Positions 53,245 to 63,054 of a stretch of 64,000 nt of DNA are shown here, in pieces (the first letter of the stretch is position 1; each line of letters starts with the position of its first letter). This DNA is from Haloferax denitrificans ATCC 35960 (GTDB lineage Archaea; Halobacteriota; Halobacteria; Halobacteriales; Haloferacaceae), in NCBI RefSeq assembly GCF_000337795.1, contig NZ_AOLP01000009.1, positions 310,001 through 374,000 on the forward strand. The letters are read 5' to 3'. Both the position numbers and the translations under genes were made by a program. Under the pieces are notes generated by a model, which did no database searches, had not been told where the DNA came from, and saw nothing but the letters and a program-made list of their open reading frames with translations.

Positions 53245-55110
53245 ATGGCCCGGGTGTACGCAGTTGCCAGCGCGAAAGGCGGGGTTGGAAAGACGACGAC
53301 CACGGCCAACCTCGGGACGACGCTCGCGATGGCCGGTCACGACGTCGTCGTCGTCGACGGTGACCTCGGGATGCCGAATCTCGCCGGCGCGCTCGGCGTC
53401 GACCCCGACGGGGCGACGCTCCACGACGTGTTGACAGGCGAGGCGGCGGTCGAGGCGGCCGTCTACGACGGACCGGCGGGACTCTCGGTGGTCCCCGGCT
53501 CGAACGCCCTCGAAGCGTTCGCGACGGCGAACGTGCGGGAACTCGACGCCGTCATCTCGGCGCTCGAAGCCACCCACGACATCGTCATCATCGACACCGG
53601 CGCGGGGCTGAGCGACGACACCTTCGTCCCGCTGAAGCTCGCCGACGAGGTCGTCTTGGTCTCCACGACGGAGCGCGAGGCGCTCGGCGACACCGAAAAG
53701 ACCCGACAGCTCGGCGACCGCATCGGCGCTGACATCGTCGGCGTCGTCCTCACGCGGGTCGACCAGTCGAACCCGAACGCCGAGGTGGTCGCCTCGCTCC
53801 TCGACGCCGGGGTCATCGCCGTCGTCCCGGAGGACCCGGCCATCCGCGAGGCGCTCAACACGCAGATTCCGGTCGTCGCCCGCTCGCCCGACAGCATCGC
53901 CGCCGCGGGCTACCGCGCGCTCGCCGAGGCGCTCACCGGCCAGCCGGTCCCGATTCCGGACGCCCCGGCCGAGGAAGCCGAGGCGGACGAGGCGGACGAG
54001 TCGGAAGCGGACGCGGCCGACGGCGAAGCCGCCGAGTCGGAGACGGACGAACACGTCTCGGTCGTGCAGGCCGACGCCGACCCCGCAGACCCCGCGGGCG
54101 AGTCGGCGTCGACTCCGACTCCCGAGGCAGACCCCGGATTTTGGACCCCGGACCCCGCCCCTGAACAGGTGTCTGCCCCCGAGGCCGCCCCCGACGACGT
54201 CGCCGCCGCGGTCGCGGACGAAGACCGGGTCACGGCGGAACCGGAGGCCGAATCCGAACCGGAGGCCGAATCCGAACCGGAAGCTGAATCCGAACCGGAA
54301 GCGGAAGCCGAGGTCGAACCGGAACCCGAACCCGAATCCGAAACGGAACCGGAACCCGAACTGGACCCCGAATCCGAGGAACGACCGGAAGCTGACTCCG
54401 GTTCCGACGACGAGTTCGCGACCGACGACGACCTCGCCGCGTCGGTCCCGTTCTCCGGTGGCTCCGTCGCGGACCCCGACCCCGCCGACCCCGCTGAGGA
54501 CGACGCGGCGGGCGATGCGGTGGACGCGCCGGCCGATCCGCTGGCCGCCGACGCGAGCGACGACCCGCTGGCCGCCGACGCGAGCGACGACTCGGTGGTC
54601 GCCGCCCCCGAGCCGGCCGGCGACGACGAACCGGCCGGCGACGACGAACCCGACACCGACCCGCTGGCGGCGGACCTCGAAGCGGTCACCCGCGGGACTT
54701 CGACGGCCGACGAGGAGTCGGTCGGCGACGCCGACAGCGAACCCGTCTCGGATATCGACGCCACTCCCGGTCCGGATGTCGACGCCGACGCCGGCTCGAC
54801 GGGTGCGGACCCGCTCGCGGAAGGGGCGGCCGAACCCGACTCGGGAGACGACGCGCCCGCCCGCTCGGACTCGGACGAGCCGACCGAGGCGGCGGAACCG
54901 GAGACGGACGCTCCCGAGGCGGCCGAACCGCTCGTCGCCGAGGCCGAGCCGAGCGCGTCCGGGACCGACGCCGAAGCGGACGCGGACGACGAGGCCGACG
55001 ACGGCGACGAGGAGGGCGTCTACACCACCTCGCTCGTCGAGGAGGTCGAGTCGTTCGACGACGACGGCGACGAGAAGAAAAAGGGCTTTTTCAGACGCTT
55101 CCTCGGCTAA
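53245..55110 (+). CDS. minD4: MinD4, polar-positioning ParA/MinD-family ATPase with long acidic tail
   Basis: A 621-residue protein. The first 240 residues are a MinD ATPase: deviant Walker A KGGVGKT (11-17), VVVDGDLGMPNL, DIVIIDTGAGLSDDTFVPL and ADEVVLVSTTERE. The remaining 380 residues are a highly acidic, repeat-rich, probably disordered tail (Glu-Pro-Glu-Ala and ADASDDPLA repeats) ending in EKKKGFFRRFLG, an amphipathic membrane-targeting-like end. In H. volcanii MinD4 oscillates between poles and places archaella and chemosensory arrays. Divergent from aRF1. Confidence 0.92.
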   Translation: MARVYAVASAKGGVGKTTTTANLGTTLAMAGHDVVVVDGDLGMPNLAGALGVDPDGATLHDVLTGEAAVEAAVYDGPAGLSVVPGSNALEAFATANVRELDAVISALEATHDIVIIDTGAGLSDDTFVPLKLADEVVLVSTTEREALGDTEKTRQLGDRIGADIVGVVLTRVDQSNPNAEVVASLLDAGVIAVVPEDPAIREALNTQIPVVARSPDSIAAAGYRALAEALTGQPVPIPDAPAEEAEADEADESEADAADGEAAESETDEHVSVVQADADPADPAGESASTPTPEADPGFWTPDPAPEQVSAPEAAPDDVAAAVADEDRVTAEPEAESEPEAESEPEAESEPEAEAEVEPEPEPESETEPEPELDPESEERPEADSGSDDEFATDDDLAASVPFSGGSVADPDPADPAEDDAAGDAVDAPADPLAADASDDPLAADASDDSVVAAPEPAGDDEPAGDDEPDTDPLAADLEAVTRGTSTADEESVGDADSEPVSDIDATPGPDVDADAGSTGADPLAEGAAEPDSGDDAPARSDSDEPTEAAEPETDAPEAAEPLVAEAEPSASGTDAEADADDEADDGDEEGVYTTSLVEEVESFDDDGDEKKKGFFRRFLG

Positions 55111-55149
55111 ACGGGAAGGCCTTTTACTCGCGTCTGCGGAATGGCCTCT

Positions 55150-55287
55150 ATGGCAGAATCTGAGTCCGTTCCCTTCTGGTGGATAGTGCTGTTTCTCGTC
55201 CTTGCGCTCGGCAGTGGTGCCGCCGTCGTCTTCTCGGTCGGCGGGTCGCTCATCTCCGGGACCGCGGCGCTCCCGCTTTTCTTCTGA
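55150..55287 (+). CDS. Small membrane protein (45 aa)
   Basis: A 45-residue protein: MAESESVPFWWIVLFLVLAL and a second hydrophobic part to LPLFF. It sits 39 bp behind minD4. An upstream ATG at 55141 is in frame, but the T-rich box near 55126 places the likely leaderless start at 55150. Function unknown; a membrane partner near MinD4 is possible but unproven. Confidence 0.55.
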   Translation: MAESESVPFWWIVLFLVLALGSGAAVVFSVGGSLISGTAALPLFF

Positions 55288-55332
55288 ATCGCTCGAAAAA
55301 AGCCGTCGCCGAAGAACTCGCTTAGCCCGCGG

Positions 55333-57096
55333 TCACATCGACTCGGGCGCTTCCACGCCCACGATGGAGAGCGCGTTCGCCACCGCGTTCCGCGAGGCCT
55401 CGACGAGCGCGAGTCGGGCCGCGCCGACCTCCTCGTCGGCGTCGAGCACGGGGCACTCGCGGTAGAAGGTGTTGAACACCTCGGCGAGTTCGCGGGCGAA
55501 CGTCGCCACGGTGTGCGGTTCGAGGTCGTCGGCCGCGGTCTCGACGACCGCGGGGAACCGCGCGATGGTCGCCAGCAGGTCGCGCTCGGCGTCGGTCGTC
55601 AGCACGGCGGGGTCGGCCTCGCTCGCGTCGAGGCCGGCGGCGGCCGCCTCGTCGGCGATGCCGCAACAGCGCGCGTGGACGTACTGGATGTACGGCGCGG
55701 ACTGGGCCTCGAAGTTGAGCGCCTGGTCCCACTCGAAGGTGATGGTCTTCGTGGGCTGTTTGGAGACGATGTCGTAGCGGACCGCGCCGATGCCGACCTG
55801 CCGGGCGATGCGGTCGATGTCGGACTCGTCGAGGTCGTCGTCGCGGGTGCGGCCTTCGAGGCGGGTCTCGACCTCGTCGCGGGCGCGGTCGATGGCCTCG
55901 TCGAGGAGGTCGTCGAGCATGACGCCCGTCCCCTTGCGGGTGGACATCGTCTCGCCGCCGGGGAGGTTGACCCACGAGTAGATGACGTTCTCCAGTTTGT
56001 TCACGTCGTTGCCGAGGATGTCGAGCGCGGCGCGGAGCTGGCCGGACTGGAGCTTGTGGTCCTCGCCGAGGACGGTCACGGCGCGGTCGTAGTTGTCGAA
56101 CTTCCACTCGTGGTGAGCGAGGTCGCGCGTCGTGTACAGCGAGGTGTCGTCCGACCGGAGGAACACGAGGTTCTTCTCGAAGCCGTAGTCGTCGAGTTCG
56201 AGTTGCCACGCGTCTTCCTCGTAGACGGCGTGGTCGGTCTCCTTGAGGCGCTCCGCGAGGTCGCGGGTGCTCCCGTCGAACATGAACCGCGTCTCCTTGA
56301 CGAACTCGTCGAACTCCGCGGGGAGGCGTTCGAGACACTCGCGCATGCCGCCGAGCACCTGGTCGACCACGGTCTCGACGCGGGCGTACGTCTCCTCGTC
56401 GCCCTCCTCGATGCCCTGGAGAATCTCGGTGATTTCGGCTTCGGCCCGTTCGACCTCCTCGGGGTCGGCCGCTTCGAGGAAGGCGTTGCCCTTGCGGTAG
56501 TAGCGGACGAGGTCGTACTCGACGCGCTCCCGCGCGGGTTCGCCTTCGAGGTCGTCCTCGTCGAACGTCTCGTAGGCCCACGTGAAGACGGCCATCTGGC
56601 GGCCGGCGTCGTTCACGTAGTAGTGGCGCTCGACGTCGTTGCCGGCGAAGTCGAGCAGGTTGGCGACGGCGTCGCCGATGACCGGGTTGCGGGTGCGGCC
56701 GACGTGGACCGGGCCGGTCGGGTTCGCGCTCGTGTGCTCGACGACGACGCTGTCGCCGGTCGCGGGCAGGCGACCGTACGCCTCGTCGGTCGCGGCCGAT
56801 TCGAGGGTGTCGTCGTAGTAGGCGTCCGAGACGTGGAAGTTGACGTACGGGCCCTGGGTGTCGACCGCGGCGAGGTAGTCGTAGCCCTCGGCGGAGAGCT
56901 CCTCGGCGATGTCGACGGCGATTTTCGGCGGCGGCGCGCCGACGACCCCGGCGAGTCGGAAGGCGACGCTGGAGGCGAGCGTCGCGGGTACGTCCTCCGG
57001 CGGCTCCTCGACCCCGAGGTCGTCGGTGGGCAGGTCGAGCGACGAAAGCGCCGCGGAGAGCGCCGTCTCGACCTCCTCACGGAACTGTCTGAACAT
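55333..57096 (-). CDS. argS: Arginyl-tRNA synthetase
   Basis: A 587-residue class I synthetase. HIGH-type motif is HVGRTRNP in [21 protein letters not shown], the anticodon-side block is [17 protein letters not shown] (KMSKS-like position), and the C-terminal DALR domain ends with [44 protein letters not shown], the family end. The N-terminal arginyl-specific domain (about 1-100) is present. Start [17 protein letters not shown] chosen as the family N-terminus. Confidence 0.96.
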   Translation of the reverse strand: MFRQFREEVETALSAALSSLDLPTDDLGVEEPPEDVPATLASSVAFRLAGVVGAPPPKIAVDIAEELSAEGYDYLAAVDTQGPYVNFHVSDAYYDDTLESAATDEAYGRLPATGDSVVVEHTSANPTGPVHVGRTRNPVIGDAVANLLDFAGNDVERHYYVNDAGRQMAVFTWAYETFDEDDLEGEPARERVEYDLVRYYRKGNAFLEAADPEEVERAEAEITEILQGIEEGDEETYARVETVVDQVLGGMRECLERLPAEFDEFVKETRFMFDGSTRDLAERLKETDHAVYEEDAWQLELDDYGFEKNLVFLRSDDTSLYTTRDLAHHEWKFDNYDRAVTVLGEDHKLQSGQLRAALDILGNDVNKLENVIYSWVNLPGGETMSTRKGTGVMLDDLLDEAIDRARDEVETRLEGRTRDDDLDESDIDRIARQVGIGAVRYDIVSKQPTKTITFEWDQALNFEAQSAPYIQYVHARCCGIADEAAAAGLDASEADPAVLTTDAERDLLATIARFPAVVETAADDLEPHTVATFARELAEVFNTFYRECPVLDADEEVGAARLALVEASRNAVANALSIVGVEAPESM

Positions 57097-57223
57097 GTAC
57101 GCGGATTCTCGATAGGCGGCTAAAGGCCTTTCCGAACCGTCCGAGCGACCGCGGACCACGACAGGAAGGACGTTCGTTTCCCCCGGTTCTGGGGGCGGTG
57201 TTAGCGCCAACCGCACCGATACC

Positions 57224-57238
57224 TTACCAGTTAGGTAA
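57224..57238. promoter_or_regulatory. Operator-like inverted repeat TTACC-n5-GGTAA
   Basis: A perfect 5-bp-arm inverted repeat, flanked by ATACC on the left and GGTAT on the right (57219-57247), giving a longer interrupted dyad. It lies 69 bp before the zinc-finger micro-protein and directly upstream of a TATATC box, in the 210-bp argS/micro-protein gap. Confidence 0.45.
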
Positions 57239-57306
57239 TAGTGGTATATCGTACGCGGACGACTGTCAAACCACGGGCGGCGACCCGCCGCTCTCACCAC
57301 CCACCC

Positions 57307-57459
57307 ATGAGTCAATGCAACCACTGCGATGCGTTCGTGTCGAACAACTTCGTCCGCGTCTTCGGCGACGAGGACGGCAACGTCTACGCGTGTCCCAGTT
57401 GCTCGGCGAACGCGGGTATCTCACAGGTCAGCACCGAGCGGCGAGCGTCGTCTCTCTGA
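57307..57459 (+). CDS. Zinc-finger micro-protein (50 aa)
   Basis: A 50-residue protein with Cys4/Cys7 and Cys29/Cys32 (QCNHCDAF and ACPSCSAN), a single zinc ribbon typical of haloarchaeal micro-proteins. The upstream frame is not convincing; the ATG at 57307 gives the compact knuckle. Such proteins are widely conserved but without assigned role. The dyad upstream suggests regulation. Confidence 0.7.
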   Translation: MSQCNHCDAFVSNNFVRVFGDEDGNVYACPSCSANAGISQVSTERRASSL

Positions 57460-57858
57460 GGTCGCCGTTCGGTCGTCGACCCCGACGGATTCGGACGCGC
57501 GGAATCGCACCCACGGCGTCACGCCGTCACTCCCCCCACAGCGCCCCCTGCCGTCCCTCGCCGTCCCACGCGCTTCCGGCCCGTTCCACTTTGCCCCAAC
57601 TCGGCCCGACGCGCCCCGATTCGGTCCCGGTCTATCGTCCCCGACCGCGGACCGCTCCCCCGGCCATGAGCCGCACCCCGTCGATTTCAGCGGCTGACGC
57701 CCGCTCGTGGAATCGCGCGGTACGACCGCGCTTCCCCCGGAACGACCCCTTCTCGCCGCGGTAGACTGACCGACGGACTTACCCGTCCGCGATTGGAACT
57801 ATCGCGTATCTGCGGGCCCCCGCCTCGCCACCTCACTTCTCGCCACCCATCTCATTTC
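57460..57858. other. Non-coding gap with C-rich strand
   Basis: About 400 bp without a gene. The plus strand is strongly C-rich and G-poor relative to its neighbours (runs such as CTCCCCCCAC, GCGCCCCCTG). A perfect ACGGCGT/ACGCCGT hairpin (57513-57527) lies 54 bp after the micro-protein stop. Its role is unknown. No tRNA or known RNA is seen. The long upstream region belongs to the rbkR operon side. Confidence 0.5.
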
Positions 57859-57872
57859 TGGAATGCATTCCA
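57859..57872. promoter_or_regulatory. Perfect palindrome TGGAATGCATTCCA: probable RbkR operator
   Basis: A 14-bp perfect palindrome 42 bp before the rbkR ATG and just upstream of its TATA-like ACGCTTATGG box. A TF that binds its own operon promoter is expected for RbkR, which regulates riboflavin genes in many archaea; the position and symmetry fit. The exact haloarchaeal RbkR consensus I cannot confirm from memory. Confidence 0.55.
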
Positions 57873-57913
57873 CTTACGATACGCTTATGGGGCGCGCGTT
57901 CGAAGCCGAGGGT

Positions 57914-58627
57914 ATGTCAGAATCGGCAGTCGCCGCGGCGGTCGGGTACGACGAGTTGGCCACGCTCAAGCTCGTCGCGCTCGACGGCGGGCGCTCCGGC
58001 CCGGTCAAGCTCTCCTGTTCCGGCGTCGCGAATCGGCTCGACGTGTCGAACCAGACGGCCTCGCGCCGCCTCCAACGCCTCGAAGAGGCCGACTTCGTCG
58101 ACCGCGAGGTCGTCGCCGACGGCCAGTGGATAACCATCACCGACGCGGGCGAGTCCGCGCTCAGACAGGAGTACGCCGACTACCGGCGCATCTTCGAGAC
58201 GCCTTCCGTGGTCGTCCTCGACGGCGAGGTCACCGGGGGAATGGGCGAGGGTCGCCACTACATCTCGCTTTCGGGGTACATGAAGCAGTTCAAAGACCGA
58301 CTCGGCTACGAGCCGTTCCCCGGCACGCTGAACGTCCGCCTCGGCGACGACGCGGTCCGCGCCCGCGCCGGGATGACCGCCCTCGACGCGGTCCCGATAG
58401 ACGGCTGGGAGGACGACGAACGAACCTTCGGCCCGGCGACGTGCTACGCCGCCTCCGTCGCGGTCGGCGACGAGTCCTACGAGCCGGTCCACATCATCGT
58501 CCCCGAGCGGACCCACCACGACGAGTCGCAACTGGAGATAATCGCGCCCGACAAGCTCCGCGACGAACTCGACCTCGACGACGGCGACGCGGTCACGGTC
58601 CGCGTCGAGGAGGCGGCGTACGAATGA
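57914..58627 (+). CDS. ribK: RbkR: DNA-binding CTP-dependent riboflavin kinase
   Basis: A 237-residue two-domain protein. The N-terminal winged HTH (about 1-85, [25 protein letters not shown]) is a DNA-binding regulator; the C-terminal part (about 100-235, [36 protein letters not shown]) is the archaeal CTP-dependent riboflavin kinase that makes FMN. Also called rbkR. The start at 57914 gives a leaderless mRNA relative to the box near 57884-57893. Its stop overlaps ribB by ATGA. Confidence 0.94.
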   Translation: MSESAVAAAVGYDELATLKLVALDGGRSGPVKLSCSGVANRLDVSNQTASRRLQRLEEADFVDREVVADGQWITITDAGESALRQEYADYRRIFETPSVVVLDGEVTGGMGEGRHYISLSGYMKQFKDRLGYEPFPGTLNVRLGDDAVRARAGMTALDAVPIDGWEDDERTFGPATCYAASVAVGDESYEPVHIIVPERTHHDESQLEIIAPDKLRDELDLDDGDAVTVRVEEAAYE

Positions 58628-59313
58628 GCCGAACTGCCGAATCCACCGGCGACTTCGACGCCGTCTCGCGCGTCCTCGACGCCTTCCGCGCCGGCGAGCC
58701 GGTGCTCATCCACGACTTCGACGACCGCGAGGGCGAGACTGACCTCGTCTACCCCGCGGGTGCGGTCGGCCCCGCCGACGTGGCCCGGATGCGCAACGAC
58801 GCCGGCGGCCTCGTCTGCGTCGCCCTCCCGAACGACGTCTCAGAGACCCTCGGGCTCCCGTTTATGGACGACGTGCTCGACCACCCGGCCGCGTCGTCGC
58901 ACGACCTCGCGTACGACTCGCGGTCGTCGTTTTCCTTCACCGTGAACCACCGCGACTCCTTCACCGGCATCACCGACCGCGACCGCGCGGTGACCATCTC
59001 CCGACTCGCGCCCGTCGCCGAGGCCACCCGTGCCGGCGAGTACGACGCCGACGATTTCGGCGGCGAGTTCCGCGCGCCCGGCCACGTCCACCTGCTCCGC
59101 GGCGCGCCGAACCTGCTTTCGGACCGGCAGGGCCACACTGAACTCGGCCTCGCCTTGGCCGACGAGGCGGGCATCCCGCCCGCGGTCGTCGTCTGCGAGA
59201 TGCTCGACGACGAGACCGGCGCGGCGCTCCCGAAGGACGCCGCCCGCGACTACGCCGACCGACACGGTTTCGCCTTCGTCGACGGCGACGGCCTCATCGA
59301 CGAACTCGTCTGA
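58624..59313 (+). CDS. ribB: 3,4-dihydroxy-2-butanone-4-phosphate synthase
   Basis: A 229-residue enzyme converting ribulose-5-phosphate to the C4 unit of riboflavin. Signatures: [16 protein letters not shown] (the acidic metal loop), [55 protein letters not shown]. It is the single-domain archaeal form without GTP cyclohydrolase II, in the rbkR-ribB operon (four-base overlap). Confidence 0.95.
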   Translation: MSRTAESTGDFDAVSRVLDAFRAGEPVLIHDFDDREGETDLVYPAGAVGPADVARMRNDAGGLVCVALPNDVSETLGLPFMDDVLDHPAASSHDLAYDSRSSFSFTVNHRDSFTGITDRDRAVTISRLAPVAEATRAGEYDADDFGGEFRAPGHVHLLRGAPNLLSDRQGHTELGLALADEAGIPPAVVVCEMLDDETGAALPKDAARDYADRHGFAFVDGDGLIDELV

Positions 59314-59351
59314 GCGACCGAAGGGGTCGCCGGTCGCCCCGATTTATCTTC

Positions 59352-60242
59352 TCACGCGCGCCCGTCGCGCCACGACCACGTCGGCTCCCAGCCCAGCAGT
59401 CGCTCCGCCTTCTCGGTCGAGACGAGCGCCTCGTGGCCCGAAAGCGGCCCTTTGGTCTCCGCGCCGGGGTAGACCTCGCTGGCGAGCGTCGCCGACTCGA
59501 CGGTCGTCGAGGTGTCGGCGGCCGCGGCCCAGAACACCTCGTGGCCCGCGAAGTCCGCTTCGAGCGCCCGGCGGACGAGCCGCGCCGCGTCCTCCCGACC
59601 CAGATACGCAAAGAGCGTGTTGCGCGCGGTGTGGAAGTGCCCGGCGTCCCGCAGTCCCGACAGCGAGCGGTCGGCCTCGGCGAACGTCTGTCTCGCCTCC
59701 TTTTCGCTCGGCATCCACGGGAACCGGAGGCTGGCGACCGCCTCCGGGGCGTCGTCGCGGCGGACGACCCCCGCGGCGGTCTGTTCGGCGACGTACTTCC
59801 CGAGGCCGTAGGGGTTCGAGGGCGTCGCGCGGTGGGTCTCGTCCACCGGGAGGAAGTCGATTCGGGCCGGGTCGGGTTCGAAGCTCCCGCCGATGGCGCT
59901 CATGCTGGAGGCGACGACCACGCGGTCGATGCCGAGCGCGGCGGCGACTTCGAGGACGACGTAGGTCGATTGGACGTTGCTCTCGAAGACGCGGTGGCCG
60001 GGGTCGTTCGTCGGCGTCGAGATGGCTCCGAGGTGGACGATGGCGTCGGCGTCGACGTCGCTGAGCGCCGCGGTGAGGTCGCCCGGGTCGAGCGCGCTCA
60101 CGCGGTAGTCGTGGTCCGCGAGCGACGACTCGCTGTGCCGCGAGAGATTCGTGACGGTGTAGCCGCTCGCGCGGAGGTGGGCGACGACGGTCGGCCCGAG
60201 ATTCCCGGTCCCGCCCGTGACGGCGACGGATTCGAGGCTCAT
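59352..60242 (-). CDS. NAD-dependent epimerase/dehydratase
   Basis: A 296-residue extended-type SDR: N-terminal GGTGNLGPTVVAHLRASGYTVTNLSR, VDADAIVHLGAISTPTND, NVQSTYVVLEVAAAL, and YGLGKYVAEQ carrying the YxxxK pair. Sugar-nucleotide or similar substrates are typical; no neighbour tells which. Single gene, convergent with ribB. Confidence 0.9.
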   Translation of the reverse strand: MSLESVAVTGGTGNLGPTVVAHLRASGYTVTNLSRHSESSLADHDYRVSALDPGDLTAALSDVDADAIVHLGAISTPTNDPGHRVFESNVQSTYVVLEVAAALGIDRVVVASSMSAIGGSFEPDPARIDFLPVDETHRATPSNPYGLGKYVAEQTAAGVVRRDDAPEAVASLRFPWMPSEKEARQTFAEADRSLSGLRDAGHFHTARNTLFAYLGREDAARLVRRALEADFAGHEVFWAAAADTSTTVESATLASEVYPGAETKGPLSGHEALVSTEKAERLLGWEPTWSWRDGRA

Positions 60243-60333
60243 ACCTCGTCATGGCGGCCCGCGAACAAAACCGCCGGGGGCGGCGGTAGTCGGGTCGTCA
60301 TGATTTTAGAGGGGGGCCGCCGAAGGCCACTAC

Positions 60334-61272
60334 ATGGGATTTGACGAGATGGATGTCTCGACGATCTGGATGAGTGGAGAATATACGGACTGGGAGGACG
60401 CGACGGTGCACGTCCTCACCCACGGTCTCCACTACGGAACGGGCGTCTTTGAGGGGGTCCGCGCTTACGACACCGACCGCGGCCCGGCCATCTTCCGCTG
60501 GGAGGAACACCTCGAACGGCTCTACAACTCCACGAAGCCCTACGACATGGAGATTCCGTACACGCGCGAGGAACTCACCGAGGCGACGCTGGAGGTCATC
60601 CGCCGCAACGACCTCGACGGCGGCTACATCCGCCCCATCGCCTTCTACGGCTACGACTCGCTCGGCGTCAGCCCCAAGGACAACCCGACCGAGGTCGCCA
60701 TCGCGGCGTGGCCGTGGGGCACCTACCTCGGCGAGGACGCGCTCGAAAACGGCGTCGACGTGATGGTCTCGTCGTGGCGCAAGCACGCCTCCAGCCAGAT
60801 TCCGACGAACGCGAAGACGACCGGGCTGTACGTGAACTCCATGCTCGCGGGCGAGGAAGCCCGCCGCAACGGTTACGTCGAGGCTATCGTCCTGAACAAG
60901 GAGGGCAACGTCGCCGAGGGCCCCGGCGAGAACATCTTCATGGTCCGCGACGGGAAGCTCTACACCCCCGGTCTCTCCCAGAGCATCCTCGACGGCATCA
61001 CCCGCGACACCGTCATCACGCTCGCCCGCGAGCGCGGCTACGAGGTCGACGACAGCGCGACTATCAGCCGCGGCGAACTCAACACGGCCGACGAGCTGTT
61101 CTTCACGGGGAGCGCCGCCGAAGTGACCCCCATCCGCAAGGTCGACAACGTCGTCATCGGCGAGGGCACCCGCGGCCCGGTCACGGAGGAACTCCAGACC
61201 GCCTTCTTCGACCTCGTGGAGCGCCGCACCGACGACCACGAAGAGTGGTTCACCTACGTCGACGAGCAGTAG
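60334..61272 (+). CDS. ilvE: Branched-chain amino acid aminotransferase
   Basis: A 312-residue fold type IV PLP transaminase: HVLTHGLHYGTGVFEGVRAYDT, IRPIAFYGYDSLGVSPKDNP, Schiff-base Lys161 in SSQIPTNAKTTGLYVNSMLA, EAIVLNKEGNVAEGPGENIFMVRDG and LFFTGSAAEVTPIRKVD. It exchanges Leu/Ile/Val with 2-oxoglutarate. The ATG at 60334 lies about 25 nt after a GATTTTAG box (leaderless). Confidence 0.96.
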   Translation: MGFDEMDVSTIWMSGEYTDWEDATVHVLTHGLHYGTGVFEGVRAYDTDRGPAIFRWEEHLERLYNSTKPYDMEIPYTREELTEATLEVIRRNDLDGGYIRPIAFYGYDSLGVSPKDNPTEVAIAAWPWGTYLGEDALENGVDVMVSSWRKHASSQIPTNAKTTGLYVNSMLAGEEARRNGYVEAIVLNKEGNVAEGPGENIFMVRDGKLYTPGLSQSILDGITRDTVITLARERGYEVDDSATISRGELNTADELFFTGSAAEVTPIRKVDNVVIGEGTRGPVTEELQTAFFDLVERRTDDHEEWFTYVDEQ

Positions 61273-61359
61273 CCGTAGACGCCCGCGAACACGAGCGGTC
61301 TTTTTGTCGCAGTCCTTCCGCGAGCCGAGAGCGACGACCGCCGGCGCGGGGCGCGAGCC

Positions 61360-62007
61360 TCACTCGTCGGCGACGACCCGCCCGTCGCCGGACTCCTCGG
61401 TCACTTCGATGTCGAATTCGTCGACGCCTTCCTGTTCGGCGAACCCGGCCGAGAGGACGCGCGTGAGGGCTTCTTCGACCTTTTCACCGGTTTCTTCGAT
61501 ATCTTCGGGGTCGACCTCCATCACGAACCCGGTGGTGATGTTCGGCGCGGTCGGCATGAAGATAATCTCCCTCCCGTCTTTCGTCGTCTTCCCCGTCTTG
61601 AACGCGGTCATGCGGATGCCCGGCCACGTCTCCAGACGGACCGGCTTCTGGAGGTCTTCGGTGCCGGTGAGCGCGGTTTCGACCGCGAGCTTAGAAGCGT
61701 TGTAGACGATTCGGACGAGCGGGACCTTGTTCATCGCCGCGTCGATGCCCGATTCGAGCACGCGGCCGACGGTGGTCCGCATGAGATAGCCCACCGAGAG
61801 GACGAGAAGGAGAAAGATGATGATCGCAATGAAGAACCCGAGCACCTGCGATTCGGTGGTCGGCTCCTGCCCCGGCTCTAACAGGACCGTCGAAACGAAC
61901 GGTAACTGTGTGATGCCATTGTAAAATATCGAAAATATGTAGATGATGACGATGAGCGGGACGAGGACCACGAGGCCGCTGGCGAAATCGCGTCTCCACG
62001 AGGACAT
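61360..62007 (-). CDS. DUF502-family membrane protein
   Basis: A 215-residue protein with two membrane helices (FASGLVVLVPLIVIIYIFSIF and VLGFFIAIIIFLLLVLSVGYLM) and a C-terminal soluble domain with PLVRIVYNASKLAVETAL, GIRMTAFKTGK and FMPTAPNITTGFVMEVDPEDI, the DUF502 signature. Broadly distributed, function not defined. Acidic C-terminus. Single gene. Confidence 0.9.
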   Translation of the reverse strand: MSSWRRDFASGLVVLVPLIVIIYIFSIFYNGITQLPFVSTVLLEPGQEPTTESQVLGFFIAIIIFLLLVLSVGYLMRTTVGRVLESGIDAAMNKVPLVRIVYNASKLAVETALTGTEDLQKPVRLETWPGIRMTAFKTGKTTKDGREIIFMPTAPNITTGFVMEVDPEDIEETGEKVEEALTRVLSAGFAEQEGVDEFDIEVTEESGDGRVVADE

Positions 62008-62088
62008 TGATATCGGGTATGTGAACCCGCGGACATAAGGGGATTTCTAGTGGGGGACGAGAGCCACGCGCCGCGTTCCGGCGCTCGC

Positions 62089-62928
62089 TCAGACGCCGAC
62101 GACGGCGCGGAGCGCGAACAGGGCGTTTTCCTTGCGCTCGCGGACCCGTCGGTAGAAGTAGGAGAACCACTTGTCGCCGTAGGGCGCGTACTGCCACACC
62201 TCGACGCCGTCGGCGGCGAGTTCGCGCTGGGCGTCCTCGCGCACGCCCATGAGCATCTGCACCTCGTAGTCGCGGTCGTACTCCGCGCCGAGGTCCCGGG
62301 CGTAGGCTATCATCTCGGGGTCGTGGCTCCCGACGGCGATGCCGCCGTCGTACTCCCGGAACAGGTACGCCAGAAGCTCCTTGTACGCCTCGTTGACCGC
62401 CGATTTCTGCTTGTGGGCGACCGCGGCGGGCTCGTCGTACGCACCCTTGACGAGGCGAATCTTCCCCGGCACGTCGGCGAGGCGTTCGAGGTCGTCTGGC
62501 GTGCGCTTGAGGTTCGCCTGCACGCACAGCCCCATCCCGCCGTCGAACTCGCGGGCGAGCTCCTCGAAGGCGTCGAGGGTCACGTCGGTCGTCTCGTGGT
62601 CCTCCATGTCGCACCACAGGAAGACCCCGTGTTCGTCGGCCGCCTCAGCGATGCGCCGGTAGTTCTCCTCGAACACGCGGTCGCCCGCGTCGAGGCCGAT
62701 TTGCGAGGGCTTGACCGACACGCAGGCGTCGATGCCGGTCGAGGCGATGTCCTCGACGAGCCGGACGTACGCCGCCGCGTCCTCGTCCGCGGGGGCGCGC
62801 TCGTCGTAGTGCTCCCCGAGGAGGTTGAGGATGACCGCCACGCCGTCGTCGTTCATCCGTCGGGCGTGGTCGAGCGCTCCCGCCGCGGACTCTCCGGCGA
62901 CGAACCTGCTCGCGATGGGCGGAATCAT
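62089..62928 (-). CDS. Proline dehydrogenase
   Basis: A 279-residue PRODH-fold flavoenzyme oxidising proline to pyrroline-5-carboxylate, passing electrons to the quinone pool. Recognisable: [72 protein letters not shown], and the C-terminal [22 protein letters not shown]. Monofunctional (no P5C dehydrogenase domain). Single gene in front of carS, divergent. Confidence 0.93.
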   Translation of the reverse strand: MIPPIASRFVAGESAAGALDHARRMNDDGVAVILNLLGEHYDERAPADEDAAAYVRLVEDIASTGIDACVSVKPSQIGLDAGDRVFEENYRRIAEAADEHGVFLWCDMEDHETTDVTLDAFEELAREFDGGMGLCVQANLKRTPDDLERLADVPGKIRLVKGAYDEPAAVAHKQKSAVNEAYKELLAYLFREYDGGIAVGSHDPEMIAYARDLGAEYDRDYEVQMLMGVREDAQRELAADGVEVWQYAPYGDKWFSYFYRRVRERKENALFALRAVVGV

Positions 62929-63054
62929 AATGAACGATTGCGACCGTCAGCTATTGAGGGTTATCATCGATTCGGACGCGAAATCGAACGACTCCGGCGC
63001 TTCGAGCGGCGACGAACCGTCGGAACTTACATTCCTCGCCGCGGACGGGTCGGT

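Noticed and set aside
53209..53245. Upstream ATG for minD4 (MWLSRVDFDVGIM…)
   Set aside because: That ATG lies in the predicted TATA box and would put untypical residues before the canonical MARVYAVASAKGG start.
57460..57858. Short frames in the C-rich gap before rbkR
   Set aside because: Their predicted proteins are Pro/Arg/Ser-rich and have no promoter or start context.
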